From Weissella cibaria (lineage in GTDB: Bacteria > Bacillota > Bacilli > Lactobacillales > Lactobacillaceae): 53,527 nt of DNA. The position numbers and the translations under genes are program-made. Positions 45,434 through 53,024 of the stretch are shown here, piece by piece (position 1 is the stretch's first letter; each line of letters opens with the position of its first letter). Location of the stretch: assembly GCF_004521965.1 (NCBI RefSeq), contig NZ_SDGK01000009.1:1-53527 (forward strand). The letters run 5' to 3'. Below the pieces are notes generated by a model. The model was not told the DNA's origin, did no database searches, and saw only the letters and a list, made by a program, of their open reading frames with translations.

Positions 45434-45598
45434 GACAACCTCCTATATACGAGAAAAAGTCGTAGTGAGGAGGTTTCCCCAGTGTACTATTCACTTTTAG
45501 TTAATAGTGCTAAACAAATTTCATAAAGGATTTCGTCCAACTAACCATGTTAGTTGAAGGCTTATGACTTTCGCTTAACCGGGACTCCTCACCCTCAA
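45434..45598 (-). promoter_or_regulatory. Structured mntH leader, candidate translational riboswitch
   Basis: On the minus strand the 165-nt leader can fold in two exclusive ways. (a) The 3' strand 45465-45472 pairs perfectly with 45585-45592 (GUGAGGAG/CUCCUCAC), closing a multi-branched domain that holds a CAACUAAC/GUUAGUUG hairpin, an ACUAUU/AAUAGU hairpin and a UCAUAA/UUAUGA helix. (b) 45468-45475 pairs with 45437-45444, which includes the AGGAGG ribosome binding site, extended by a UACGA/UCGUA stem. G-U pairs favour the minus strand as the RNA. Fold (a) frees the ribosome binding site and fold (b) hides it. The core does not match the yybP-ykoY, M-box or NiCo consensus as I know them. Confidence 0.6.
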
Positions 45599-45603
45599 AC
45601 GAT

Positions 45604-45632
45604 AGTATACAGGTGATATTATGCATAAGCAA
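45604..45632 (-). promoter_or_regulatory. mntH promoter
   Basis: Minus strand TTGCTT (45632-45627), a 17-bp spacer and TATACT (45609-45604). The start point should fall near 45597, directly at the 5' end of the structured leader. The spacer holds the palindrome TTATGCATAA. Confidence 0.7.
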
Positions 45633-45701
45633 CCCTATTTTTTCACATCTGTCAAAAATAATTCAATAACGTGAATTATTCTAGTTTTCTTAACAAAAAA
45701 T

Positions 45702-45725
45702 AAGCAGAGCATTCATGCTCCGCTT
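45702..45725 (-). terminator. Terminator of the universal stress protein gene
   Basis: An 11-bp stem AAGCAGAGCAT/ATGCTCCGCTT (one G-U pair on the minus strand), 2-nt loop, then a T-rich tail. Confidence 0.8.
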
Positions 45726-45749
45726 TCAAATTCTTCATACTTTAGTTGC

Positions 45750-46235
45750 TTACTTGGCATTAACAGCTGTGTCACACCGAGCGATCATTGACGACACTTT
45801 GGCGTGACGGGCCACATATACAGCTTGTGAACCAAGTGATTCCCAAAATCCCTTCTTTGAGTGGGCCCCGATAATAATCAAATCTGCCCCAATCTTAGGC
45901 GCCAAGATGTCAACTAAGACTTCACCAGCCCGTTGGCCGCTATCGTATACCACTTCAACACGCTTCACACCATGTGACTCCGCATACGCCTTGTAACGAT
46001 CAAGATTAGCAGCCAAATTGTCTTGCATCATTTGCACCGCCGGCAAATTCATCACATCAACCGCCGACAACTCACCCAATTCCAGAATTGATGCAATGTA
46101 CAACGTCGCATCGTCCTCAATTGCCTGGTGAATCGCATTGGCCAACGCCACGTGTCCTTGTTGTGACTCATCGACGCCAACCAAAATCTTTTGGAAATGC
46201 ATTGGTTCGATATTCAAGTTCAAATCTTCTGTCAT
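45750..46235 (-). CDS. Universal stress protein (UspA family)
   Basis: This 161-residue cytosolic protein has the Usp fold, beginning FQKILVGVDESQQGHVAL and ending with the ATP-binding type loop IIGAHSKKGFWESLGSQAVYVARHAKVS, which follows the G-2X-G-9X-G(S/T) pattern only loosely. Family members help survival in stress or stationary phase. ATG at 46235 with GGGGG eight bases upstream was chosen; the frame stays open 33 codons further up, but a TATACT promoter box (46274-46269) lies in that stretch, so longer forms are unlikely. Confidence 0.87.
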   Translation of the reverse strand: MTEDLNLNIEPMHFQKILVGVDESQQGHVALANAIHQAIEDDATLYIASILELGELSAVDVMNLPAVQMMQDNLAANLDRYKAYAESHGVKRVEVVYDSGQRAGEVLVDILAPKIGADLIIIGAHSKKGFWESLGSQAVYVARHAKVSSMIARCDTAVNAK

Positions 46236-46314
46236 AGTGATATCCCCCATATCTATTACTATGGGATCAGTATAGCAAATTGGGTCAGTATTTTCAGTGC
46301 CGAACCCTTGAAAA

Positions 46315-46341
46315 AAGCTGGATACCATCGGCACCCAGCTT
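46315..46341 (-). terminator. Terminator of the DUF1456 gene
   Basis: A 12-bp stem (AAGCTGG/CCAGCTT extended inward by G-U-containing pairs) with a 3-nt loop, then six T on the minus strand. Confidence 0.85.
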
Positions 46342-46347
46342 CACAAA

Positions 46348-46860
46348 TTATTCTATTTTACCCGTTGCAGCATTATCACGGAAAGTAATGGCCATTCCTG
46401 CTAATAATTTACGCATAAATTGGTCACCCACAACCAAATATTTAGGATGTCCTTTGCGACGTAGCATTGCGCCGACTTCCCCTTTGGTGACTGTAAAGCC
46501 ATCGGCCGTCCAAAAATCAAGTAAGTCTTCGTTTGAATAAGTCATCGCAATCTTCAACTTTTTGATCACAACGTTATTAATATCATTATCGCGCTGCATA
46601 CTGTAATCAGGTTCGATTGGATTACCATCTTCGTCCCTCTTCACACCACGTTGTGAAATGATCAACCCGTTCATAAAGACTTCTAAGTCGTGACGACTCA
46701 ACTTTTCATCGCGTGGGGTATCCGGTTCTTGTTTCGTCATGATGTCTTGATACTGTTCCTCAGTCATTTTCAGACCACCCAGTTCAAAAATTTTAATCAT
46801 GTCGGCATTCTTAATATTAAAAATAAAGCGGATGCGACGCACAATATCGTTATTATTCAT
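46348..46860 (-). CDS. DUF1456 family protein (YehS-like)
   Basis: This 170-residue protein carries two copies of a short helical module: NNDIVRRIRFIFNIKNADMIKIFEL near the N-terminus and NNVVIKKLKIAMTYSNEDLLDFW near residue 95, each followed by a charged helical stretch (TEEQYQDIM, TKGEVGAMLRRKGHPKY). This duplication is the mark of DUF1456/YehS. Function is unknown. ATG at 46860 follows GAGAG; an upstream open extension overlaps the ribokinase terminator and is not credible. Single gene with its own terminator. Confidence 0.8.
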   Translation of the reverse strand: MNNNDIVRRIRFIFNIKNADMIKIFELGGLKMTEEQYQDIMTKQEPDTPRDEKLSRHDLEVFMNGLIISQRGVKRDEDGNPIEPDYSMQRDNDINNVVIKKLKIAMTYSNEDLLDFWTADGFTVTKGEVGAMLRRKGHPKYLVVGDQFMRKLLAGMAITFRDNAATGKIE

Positions 46861-46885
46861 TACAAATCTCTCGTTTCGATTTAAA

Positions 46886-46910
46886 AAAGGCTGGGACTCA
46901 CCCAGCCTTT
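46886..46910 (-). terminator. Terminator of rbsK
   Basis: A perfect 10-bp stem AAAGGCTGGG/CCCAGCCTTT, then a T run on the minus strand, just past the rbsK stop. Confidence 0.88.
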
Positions 46911-46916
46911 GCAAGC

Positions 46917-47837
46917 TTAACCACGTGAGGCATTCACTTGATCAAGCGTTGGAATTGATGGTTGTGCACCAGCGCCTTGGACCGTAATGGCTGCTGCTGC
47001 ATTTGCAAAGCGCACCGCATCTTCGACATTGCGCATGTCTGCGTCAAGCTTCGTTGTTAGCGCACCGATAAACGTATCGCCAGCCGCTGTTGTGTCAACT
47101 GCCTTAACCTTCAACGCCGGCACAAAGCCATTTTCACCATCAGCCATGTGGAAGTACGAACCACGTTCACCAACCGTAATAATCACATTTTTTGCGCCCA
47201 TTTCTTGTAAGCGCTTGGCGGCACTTTCCATTGACAGGTCATCAGTTACTGGAATGCCCGTAATAATTTCAGCTTCTGTCTCATTTGGTACCACTAAATC
47301 GGTGAGTGCCAACAACTCAGCAGGAATATCCTTGGTTGCTGGCGCGGGATTCAGCACCGTCATCACATCAGCAGCCTTGGCTGCTTTAAATGCACTCAGT
47401 GTCGCAACCATTGGCGTCTCAAATTGGGCAATCAACACGTCTGACGCTTTAATCGTCGTATCGGCCACTGCAACATTTGATTCATTCACTTGGCGGTTTG
47501 CACCACCGAGAATCAAAATGGTGTTGTTTGAATCAGCCTCGAGCATAATGTATGCGGCTCCCGTAGCAACACCTGATAATTCAGCCACATGGGCTGTATC
47601 AATGCCATCCGATTGTAATGCATCCAGTAATAGCTGTCCGTTCTGGTCATCCCCGACGGCACCAATAAAATTAACGTCCGCACCTAATCGCTTTGCTGCG
47701 ACTGCTTGATTTGCACCCTTACCACCAGGCGCCGTTGAAGCATCATCCATTGCCAACGTTTCACCTTGTTGTGGCAAGTGTGGAATGTGCAAAATGGTAT
47801 CCGCATTCAACGAACCCAATACAGTAATCTTCTTCAT
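46917..47837 (-). CDS. rbsK: Ribokinase
   Basis: This 306-residue PfkB-family kinase phosphorylates ribose to ribose-5-phosphate. PfkB signature 1 is APGGKGANQAVAAKRLGA (about residues 36-53) and signature 2 is DTTAAGDTFIGAL (about 247-259), with the catalytic Asp in AAGDTF. The N-terminus (VLGSLNADTILHIPHLP) is typical of RbsK. ATG at 47837 has GGGAG ten bases upstream. No ribose permease or RbsD adjoins it, so it may also serve nucleoside salvage. It ends at its own terminator. Confidence 0.9.
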   Translation of the reverse strand: MKKITVLGSLNADTILHIPHLPQQGETLAMDDASTAPGGKGANQAVAAKRLGADVNFIGAVGDDQNGQLLLDALQSDGIDTAHVAELSGVATGAAYIMLEADSNNTILILGGANRQVNESNVAVADTTIKASDVLIAQFETPMVATLSAFKAAKAADVMTVLNPAPATKDIPAELLALTDLVVPNETEAEIITGIPVTDDLSMESAAKRLQEMGAKNVIITVGERGSYFHMADGENGFVPALKVKAVDTTAAGDTFIGALTTKLDADMRNVEDAVRFANAAAAITVQGAGAQPSIPTLDQVNASRG

Positions 47838-47881
47838 CACCAATGTGCTCCCTTATTTCTAGTCAATTTAGTATATCAAAA

Positions 47882-47913
47882 AAGATGGCCACTTGGAAAA
47901 GCGACCACCTTTC
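47882..47913 (-). terminator. Terminator of the aldo/keto reductase gene
   Basis: A 12-bp stem (47882-47893 with 47902-47913) fully paired on the minus strand with G-U bonds, then a T run. Confidence 0.82.
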
Positions 47914-47920
47914 TTATCAA

Positions 47921-48913
47921 CTATTTATTGTTCAAAATGGCATCAATCTTAGCCAATTCTTCCGCAGACAAGATCATGTTGTCCGCTACCTTCACGTTGT
48001 CCACCAGGTGATCAACTGAAGATGCCCCAATCACGATTGATGGCACGCGCTTGTCACGGAGCAACCAAGCCATCGCCAACTGGGCCAACGTTTGACCACG
48101 GTCAGCAGCGACCGCATTCAAAGCGTTCAACTTTGCAACTGTCCCCTTAGGATCTTCCTTAATGAAAGCATTTGTACGGTGCAACGGCATATCAGCCGGG
48201 AAACCATCCAAATAACGATCCGTCAACAAGCCCTCGGCCAATGGTCCGTATGCAATTAAGCCGGCATGGTGCTTATCCAATTCGGCCAACATATCCGTCG
48301 TTTCTGCTTCACGATTGAACATGTTGTATGACATTTGGTTACCAATAAATGGCGTGTGCAACTCATCAAAAATCTTACCGATTTCAGCAACTTGTTCCCT
48401 GGTGTAGTTTGAGACACCAACATATAGCGCCTTTCCTTGGCGGACAATTAAATCGAGTGCCTCAGCCGTTTCACGCAAATTTGTATTTGGATCCCAACGG
48501 TGTGCGTAGAAAATATCAACATAGTCCAAGCGCATGCGTTGCAATGACATATCCAACGCTGCCGTCAAAGTCTTCTTACCAGAGAATTCACCCAAAGGAC
48601 CTGGCCACATGTGGTAACCCGCTTTGGTGGTAATCACCAATTCGTTACGGTATGGCTTCAAATCCTTTTCGAAGACAGCTCCGAACGTCTCTTCGGCTGA
48701 ACCATCGGAAGGTCCATAATTAGAGGCGTTGTCAAATGAAAAAATACCATTATCAAACGCTTTTAGCATCACTTCACGTGAGTTAGCAAGTGGCTTTTGG
48801 TCACCCAAATTACGCCACAAACCAAATGATAGCGCTGGCAAAATCAAGCCAGAATCAGCCACACGGCGGTATGGCATCACATCATAGCGATTATCAGCTG
48901 CTGCATAAACCAT
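47921..48913 (-). CDS. Aldo/keto reductase, YghZ/Gpr-like
   Basis: This 330-residue NADPH-dependent reductase has the (beta/alpha)8 barrel fold. The catalytic tetrad is visible: Asp in SFDNASNYG, Tyr in NYGPSDG, Lys in VITTKAGYH and His in IFYAHRWD. The inserted motif GYHMWPGPLGEFSGKK and overall length place it in the YghZ (L-glyceraldehyde-3-phosphate/methylglyoxal reductase) and Kv-beta-like branch. GAGGGG precedes the ATG. Detoxification of reactive aldehydes is the likely role; the true substrate is unknown. Confidence 0.87.
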   Translation of the reverse strand: MVYAAADNRYDVMPYRRVADSGLILPALSFGLWRNLGDQKPLANSREVMLKAFDNGIFSFDNASNYGPSDGSAEETFGAVFEKDLKPYRNELVITTKAGYHMWPGPLGEFSGKKTLTAALDMSLQRMRLDYVDIFYAHRWDPNTNLRETAEALDLIVRQGKALYVGVSNYTREQVAEIGKIFDELHTPFIGNQMSYNMFNREAETTDMLAELDKHHAGLIAYGPLAEGLLTDRYLDGFPADMPLHRTNAFIKEDPKGTVAKLNALNAVAADRGQTLAQLAMAWLLRDKRVPSIVIGASSVDHLVDNVKVADNMILSAEELAKIDAILNNK

Positions 48914-48971
48914 TGTAAATACCCCTCAATGTTCATTTTACTGCATGTTATTTTAATACCATCATAACATA

Positions 48972-49946
48972 TTATAATTTAGCATCTGGGTTATTCCGTG
49001 ACTTTAGCAAGATATCCAACGGACGATTTTCATGGATGCGGACGATGGCGTCGGCCAATAATGGTGCGACTGACAGACGCGTAAACTTCGCACTCTGCTT
49101 TGCCTCTGGCATCAACAATGTATCCGTGAAAATATAGTGGGAAATATTCTCGTCGGCTGCCAAGCGCTGGGCGGAATCACCTGACAAAACGGCGTGCATT
49201 GCGACGACAAAGACGTCGGTTGCGCCATTTGCCCGTAAAGCACGAGCTGTCATTTGCACACGCCGCCCCGTATCAACGATATCATCGACAATAATTGCCC
49301 GACGTCCGGCAACCTCACCCACAATGGCGTCTGGTGATTCAGGCGTCGTCATCGCCACGTTGTCATTAACCACGCCCCAAGGTGCGTTAACCAAATCAGC
49401 AAACTTGCGGGCACGCCCAGCCCCGGTGTGATCCGGTGACACAACAACCAAGTTTTCCAACATGTTGCGACGATAGAAGTAATCTGACAACAACGGTGCC
49501 GCTTGCAAGTGATCAACCGGGATATCAAAGAACCCTTGCAATTGGTCAGCGTGCAAATCAACCGCCAAAACGCGATCGATACCGTCCATTTCAAGCAATG
49601 ACGCTACCATCTTGGCCGTGATTGGCTCTCGCGACTTGGCCTTGCGATCTTGACGTGCGTATCCAAAGTATGGAATCACCACGTTAATGTGAGCGGCTGA
49701 AGCACGTCGAAGTGCATCAACGGCAATCATAATCTCCATGAAGGCATCATTCGCCTTTTCAGCAATTGGTGCCAAAATATAAATGTCGTCACCCCGAACA
49801 CTTTCCAACACACGTTCGTAGATTTCACCATCAGCAAAACGCTTGATATCAATTTGACTTAAAGGTTGATGCAACTCATCTGCCACTGCTTCAGCTAACT
49901 CATGGTTAGCTGACAGACCGAACAACTTAATTTGGCACTCCTCCAC
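48972..49946 (-). CDS. prs: Ribose-phosphate pyrophosphokinase
   Basis: This enzyme of about 324 residues makes PRPP from ribose-5-phosphate and ATP for purine, pyrimidine, His and NAD synthesis. The ATP loop RQDRKAKSREPITAK, the divalent-metal site around VLAVDLHADQLQGFF and the PRPP loop RRAIIVDDIVDTGRR are all present. No ATG fits: a GTG at 49946 lies nine bases after GGAGG and gives a family-length N-terminus, while an in-frame TTG at 49973 has no ribosome binding site. Many Lactobacillales carry two prs genes; only one is in this window. Confidence 0.92.
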   Translation of the reverse strand: MEECQIKLFGLSANHELAEAVADELHQPLSQIDIKRFADGEIYERVLESVRGDDIYILAPIAEKANDAFMEIMIAVDALRRASAAHINVVIPYFGYARQDRKAKSREPITAKMVASLLEMDGIDRVLAVDLHADQLQGFFDIPVDHLQAAPLLSDYFYRRNMLENLVVVSPDHTGAGRARKFADLVNAPWGVVNDNVAMTTPESPDAIVGEVAGRRAIIVDDIVDTGRRVQMTARALRANGATDVFVVAMHAVLSGDSAQRLAADENISHYIFTDTLLMPEAKQSAKFTRLSVAPLLADAIVRIHENRPLDILLKSRNNPDAKL

Positions 49947-50028
49947 GGGTGAATTCCTCCATTTTTCATTCAATATCTATATTCTATCAAATATTCAGCA
50001 TAATTTCTCTGCTTAACTCACCAGCTAG

Positions 50029-50057
50029 TTGCATTGTACCTGCCAAGCCCCTATACT
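50029..50057 (+). promoter_or_regulatory. Promoter of the thiamine transporter operon
   Basis: TTGCAT (50029-50034), a 17-bp spacer and TATACT (50052-50057). The start near 50064 lies just before the riboswitch. Confidence 0.65.
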
Positions 50058-50071
50058 TACTTTAACGAATC

Positions 50072-50150
50072 AAACAAGCTGGGGTGCCAAGTGGCTGAGA
50101 TGATACCCATAGAACCTGAGCAGGATAATGCCTGCTAGGGAGCTTGGTTT
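50072..50150 (+). promoter_or_regulatory. TPP riboswitch (THI element)
   Basis: The conserved core GGGGTGCC, then CTGAGATGATACCC, GAACCTGA and GGATAATGCC is complete. P1 is formed by AAACAAGCT (50072-50080) with AGCTTGGTTT. Thiamine pyrophosphate binding stabilises P1. It controls the downstream transporter through the terminator at 50172-50213. Confidence 0.95.
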
Positions 50151-50171
50151 GTTTACGACTTAACGTAAGCG

Positions 50172-50213
50172 AGCCCCAGTATTGCCAAGACGGTTGATAC
50201 TGGGGTTCTTTTT
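50172..50213 (+). terminator. Riboswitch-controlled terminator
   Basis: A long stem (AGCCCCAGTAT... with ...ATACTGGGGTT) followed by TCTTTTTATTTT, about 20 bp after the aptamer, before any start codon. It is the attenuator of the thiamine operon. Confidence 0.88.
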
Positions 50214-50265
50214 ATTTTCCGAAGCTTTGGGCGATTCGAATTATATGAACGGGGGTTTGCACGTT

Positions 50266-50832
50266 ATGCAAACAGTACAAGAACACAAACGTGGATGGGC
50301 GCTACGTGATGTTATTTTTCTAGCCATTATCGCGATTTTCTTCGGGGTTATTTATCAAGTTTGGGGGGCATCGTATTACACCTTGGCCGCAATTCCAGCA
50401 CTCAAGCCATTCGCTAACGATATGACAATTGGGGTGTGGTTAATGGCCGGTCCATTAGCTGGGGTACTCCTTCGCAAAGTTGGCGCAACCTTGATTGGTG
50501 AAGTGTTAGCGGCTGTCGTTGAGATGCTTCTCTTCTCAAGTTGGGGTGCTGCCACATTACTCTACGGTTTTGTCCAAGGAGTTAGTTCCGAAGTTGGTTT
50601 TACCCTAACTGGTTACAAGAACTGGGATAAGATTGGTTTGACGCTATCCGTGATTACCAGCACACTGATTACGTTTGCTTGGGATATGTTCAACAGTGGC
50701 TACTTGGCTTATAAGCCTGGTCTATTGCTCGCCTTGTTTATCATTCGTTTGATTTCAGTCGGCTTTTTCGCCGGTATCCTTATTTACTTAATTAAAGTCC
50801 TTGTTGAAAAGTCAGGTTTATTAAAGCGTTAA
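50266..50832 (+). CDS. ykoE: ECF transporter S component, thiamine/HMP type (YkoE family)
   Basis: This 188-residue membrane protein has about five helices, beginning RGWALRDVIFLAIIAIFFGVIYQVWG and with conserved polar helix ends (SSWGAATLLYGFVQGVSSEVGF). YkoE proteins bind a thiamine precursor, probably hydroxymethylpyrimidine, or thiamine, and pair with YkoD and YkoC. The frame is open further upstream into the attenuator, but ATG 50266 with GGGGG ten bases before it is the first usable start. Control by the TPP riboswitch supports the role. Confidence 0.9.
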   Translation: MQTVQEHKRGWALRDVIFLAIIAIFFGVIYQVWGASYYTLAAIPALKPFANDMTIGVWLMAGPLAGVLLRKVGATLIGEVLAAVVEMLLFSSWGAATLLYGFVQGVSSEVGFTLTGYKNWDKIGLTLSVITSTLITFAWDMFNSGYLAYKPGLLLALFIIRLISVGFFAGILIYLIKVLVEKSGLLKR

Positions 50833-50833
50833 T

Positions 50834-52246
50834 ATGACAACATTAGCAGTTAAAAACTTTAGCTTTGCCTACGATACGGGCCAACGAAATATTTTAAACA
50901 ATATTTCGTTTTCACCCGCTACGGGCAGCTTTAATCTATTAATCGGACCTTCTGGTTCTGGTAAGTCAACGTTGCTAAAAGCTATGGCGGGCCTGATGCC
51001 TAAATTTGGTGGCATTGTCACCGGTGGCCAGATTTTGTTAGACGGACAAGACATTCAACCCGTGGCACCTTTTGAACGCGGCAAACGAGTGGCCATGCTA
51101 TTTCAAAATCCGGATCGCCAATTCGCGATGCGGACCGCTCCTGAACAAATTGCCTTTGCGCTTGAAAACATCCAATTACCTACTGAACAAATTCAAGTCC
51201 GGGTGGCCGATGTGATGACCCGCTTAAATTTGACAGCCTTTGCTGAGCAAGATTTGATGACCCTATCCGGCGGCGAAAAGCAACGCGTTGCCTTAGCCAC
51301 CATTTTGGCCATGGATAGTGATATTATTCTACTCGATGAGCCATTTGCAAATGTTGACCCACAAGCACGGCAAGCGTTACTCCATGATTTACAAGTTCTC
51401 CAGCAAACGCAAGGTAAGACAATTGTTATTTCAGACCACGATTTGTCGGGTTACGCTGAGCTTGTTGACAATCTCTACGTCTTGGAGGCCACAACCGGCA
51501 CACTGCAGTCGGCGTCATTGACGCGACTCACAAACCTTGCGCCAGTTGTCCCTTTCGTTGGGCAACCTAACACGGCCGGTGACTTGGGTTGGCGCCAATT
51601 ACACGTCAGCGTCGGTAAAAGAACGTTGCTAACAGGCACAACATTCACCGTACCCAGTCAGCAAATCGGCTTGATTTCCGGGGCAAACGGCATTGGTAAG
51701 TCCACCCTATTTAAGGCACTGACCAAACAAATTGCAGCGACCGGCACGATTACATGGGCCGAACAAGATGCACGCAAAATCAAATCCAAAGCCTGGGCAA
51801 AGCGCGTGGCTTTGATTTTTCAAACACCCACTGACCAATTTGTGACCATGACAGTCGCGGAAGAATTAGCTTTATCACAACGTCAGACTGCCTACCCTGA
51901 TTTTTGGACGTCTGAACGTGTTTCTGGTGCAGTTTCCCAACTCAATCTAACTGGTGTGATGGATCACATTGTCTACCAACTATCGGGGGGGCAGCAAAAA
52001 AAATTACAAACCTTGGTCATGCTAATCATGGGACAGCCAGTTCTCCTCCTCGACGAACCCTTAGCTGGTCTCGATCAGGATTCCGTCCAGGCTATCATGA
52101 CTTTGTTACAATCGACCGTGCACACGACCCAGCAAGCCATTTTAATGATTTCACACCAACGTCAAGGTTTGGCAGATTTCATTGACTATGAACTGGTGTT
52201 TGCTGAACAGCAACTTCGTTTAGTTGGAGGTGCAACACATGCCTAA
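50834..52246 (+). CDS. ykoD: ECF transporter duplicated ATPase (YkoD family)
   Basis: This 470-residue protein is two fused ABC ATPase domains that power the ECF module. The first domain has Walker A GPSGSGKSTLLKAM (about 37-50), signature LSGGEKQRVALA and Walker B DIILLDEPFANVDP. The second has GANGIGKSTLFKAL (about 285), LSGGQQKKLQTL and VLLLDEPLAGLD. ATG lies 1 bp after the ykoE stop, without a strong ribosome binding site of its own, so translation is probably coupled. It overlaps ykoC by 8 bp. Confidence 0.92.
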   Translation: MTTLAVKNFSFAYDTGQRNILNNISFSPATGSFNLLIGPSGSGKSTLLKAMAGLMPKFGGIVTGGQILLDGQDIQPVAPFERGKRVAMLFQNPDRQFAMRTAPEQIAFALENIQLPTEQIQVRVADVMTRLNLTAFAEQDLMTLSGGEKQRVALATILAMDSDIILLDEPFANVDPQARQALLHDLQVLQQTQGKTIVISDHDLSGYAELVDNLYVLEATTGTLQSASLTRLTNLAPVVPFVGQPNTAGDLGWRQLHVSVGKRTLLTGTTFTVPSQQIGLISGANGIGKSTLFKALTKQIAATGTITWAEQDARKIKSKAWAKRVALIFQTPTDQFVTMTVAEELALSQRQTAYPDFWTSERVSGAVSQLNLTGVMDHIVYQLSGGQQKKLQTLVMLIMGQPVLLLDEPLAGLDQDSVQAIMTLLQSTVHTTQQAILMISHQRQGLADFIDYELVFAEQQLRLVGGATHA

Positions 52247-52907
52247 ATTGAATCCCACGGTTTTGCTCGTCATTATGATCGGGATTGGCTTTCAAACAGC
52301 CTTCGTTAAATCAATCACGATGAATCTAATTGTGGCTGGTGTGACGTTACTTTATTTGCTATTAGCTGGTGTTAAGTGGCGGTATCTCGGGGTGATGTTC
52401 GCAATTTCACTCCCCCTTGCCTTTGCAACGTGGATGTCGTTCATCACCTTTGGGTCGGGAAACACCATCCATCTGGCCTGGGTCTATGCAACTCGTTTAT
52501 ATGCTTACCTCTTCTTGGGTGGTGCGTTAACACTAACCGTCGCGGTGAAGGATTTATTGTTTAGTCTCCATCGGCACGCCCATTTATCGAGCACTTTTAC
52601 GTACGGCTTATTGGCGGCTTTTAATTTGTTACCACGTGTGCGCCGACAGGTTAAAACCATTCAATACGCAGCCAGCTTACGTGGTGTCACGTATCATCTC
52701 TGGAGTCCACACTTATATTTCAAAGCCGTGCTGAGTGCTCTACAGTGGTCGGACGACTTAGCCTTAGCAATGACGTCACACGGCTTTTCCGAAGGCTTAC
52801 CTCGAACGGATACCATTAATGATCCCCTGCCAAAGTGGCAATGGCTAGTTGCAGTCTTGTTAATTGCATCCTACGCCGTTGGGGCTTGGGTGATACAGCC
52901 ACGGTAA
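52239..52907 (+). CDS. ykoC: ECF transporter T component (YkoC family)
   Basis: This 222-residue transmembrane coupling protein of the CbiQ/EcfT family has about five helices and the coupling-helix motifs AASLRGVTYH and an ALTMTSRG-like ALAMTSHGFSEG. ATG at 52239 has GGAGG eight bases upstream, inside the end of ykoD; a TTG five codons earlier is not needed. It completes the thiamine-type YkoE-YkoD-YkoC importer. A hairpin with T run follows at 52958-52998. Confidence 0.9.
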   Translation: MPKLNPTVLLVIMIGIGFQTAFVKSITMNLIVAGVTLLYLLLAGVKWRYLGVMFAISLPLAFATWMSFITFGSGNTIHLAWVYATRLYAYLFLGGALTLTVAVKDLLFSLHRHAHLSSTFTYGLLAAFNLLPRVRRQVKTIQYAASLRGVTYHLWSPHLYFKAVLSALQWSDDLALAMTSHGFSEGLPRTDTINDPLPKWQWLVAVLLIASYAVGAWVIQPR

Positions 52908-52957
52908 CTTAAACTAAAAATGACGAGACTGGGACAGAACAGTTCTAGCTGAAAATG

Positions 52958-52998
52958 AAGAAGGAGAAGAAAATCAGGTGGATTTTCTTCTCCTTCTT
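52958..52998 (+). terminator. Very strong hairpin after ykoC, inside the IS end
   Basis: An 18-bp perfect stem (52958-52975 and 52981-52998) of purines against pyrimidines, 5-nt loop, then CTTTTT. It lies between the IS terminal repeat and the transposase, so it may belong to the IS while serving as terminator for the thiamine operon. Confidence 0.7.
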
Positions 52999-53024
52999 TC
53001 TTTTTATCCAAAATCAACGGGATG

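Noticed and set aside
45434-45598. mntH leader as a yybP-ykoY manganese riboswitch
   Set aside because: The GGGGAGUAG-type core and paired-loop layout I associate with that class are not visible; kept as an unclassified candidate.
46881-46912. GGCTGGGAC motif as an IS1182 terminal repeat
   Set aside because: It is part of a perfect terminator stem for rbsK and no transposase sequence adjoins it.
46987-47709. Plus-strand open frame of about 240 codons opposite rbsK
   Set aside because: Complementary to a well-supported ribokinase with all PfkB motifs; no start signals.
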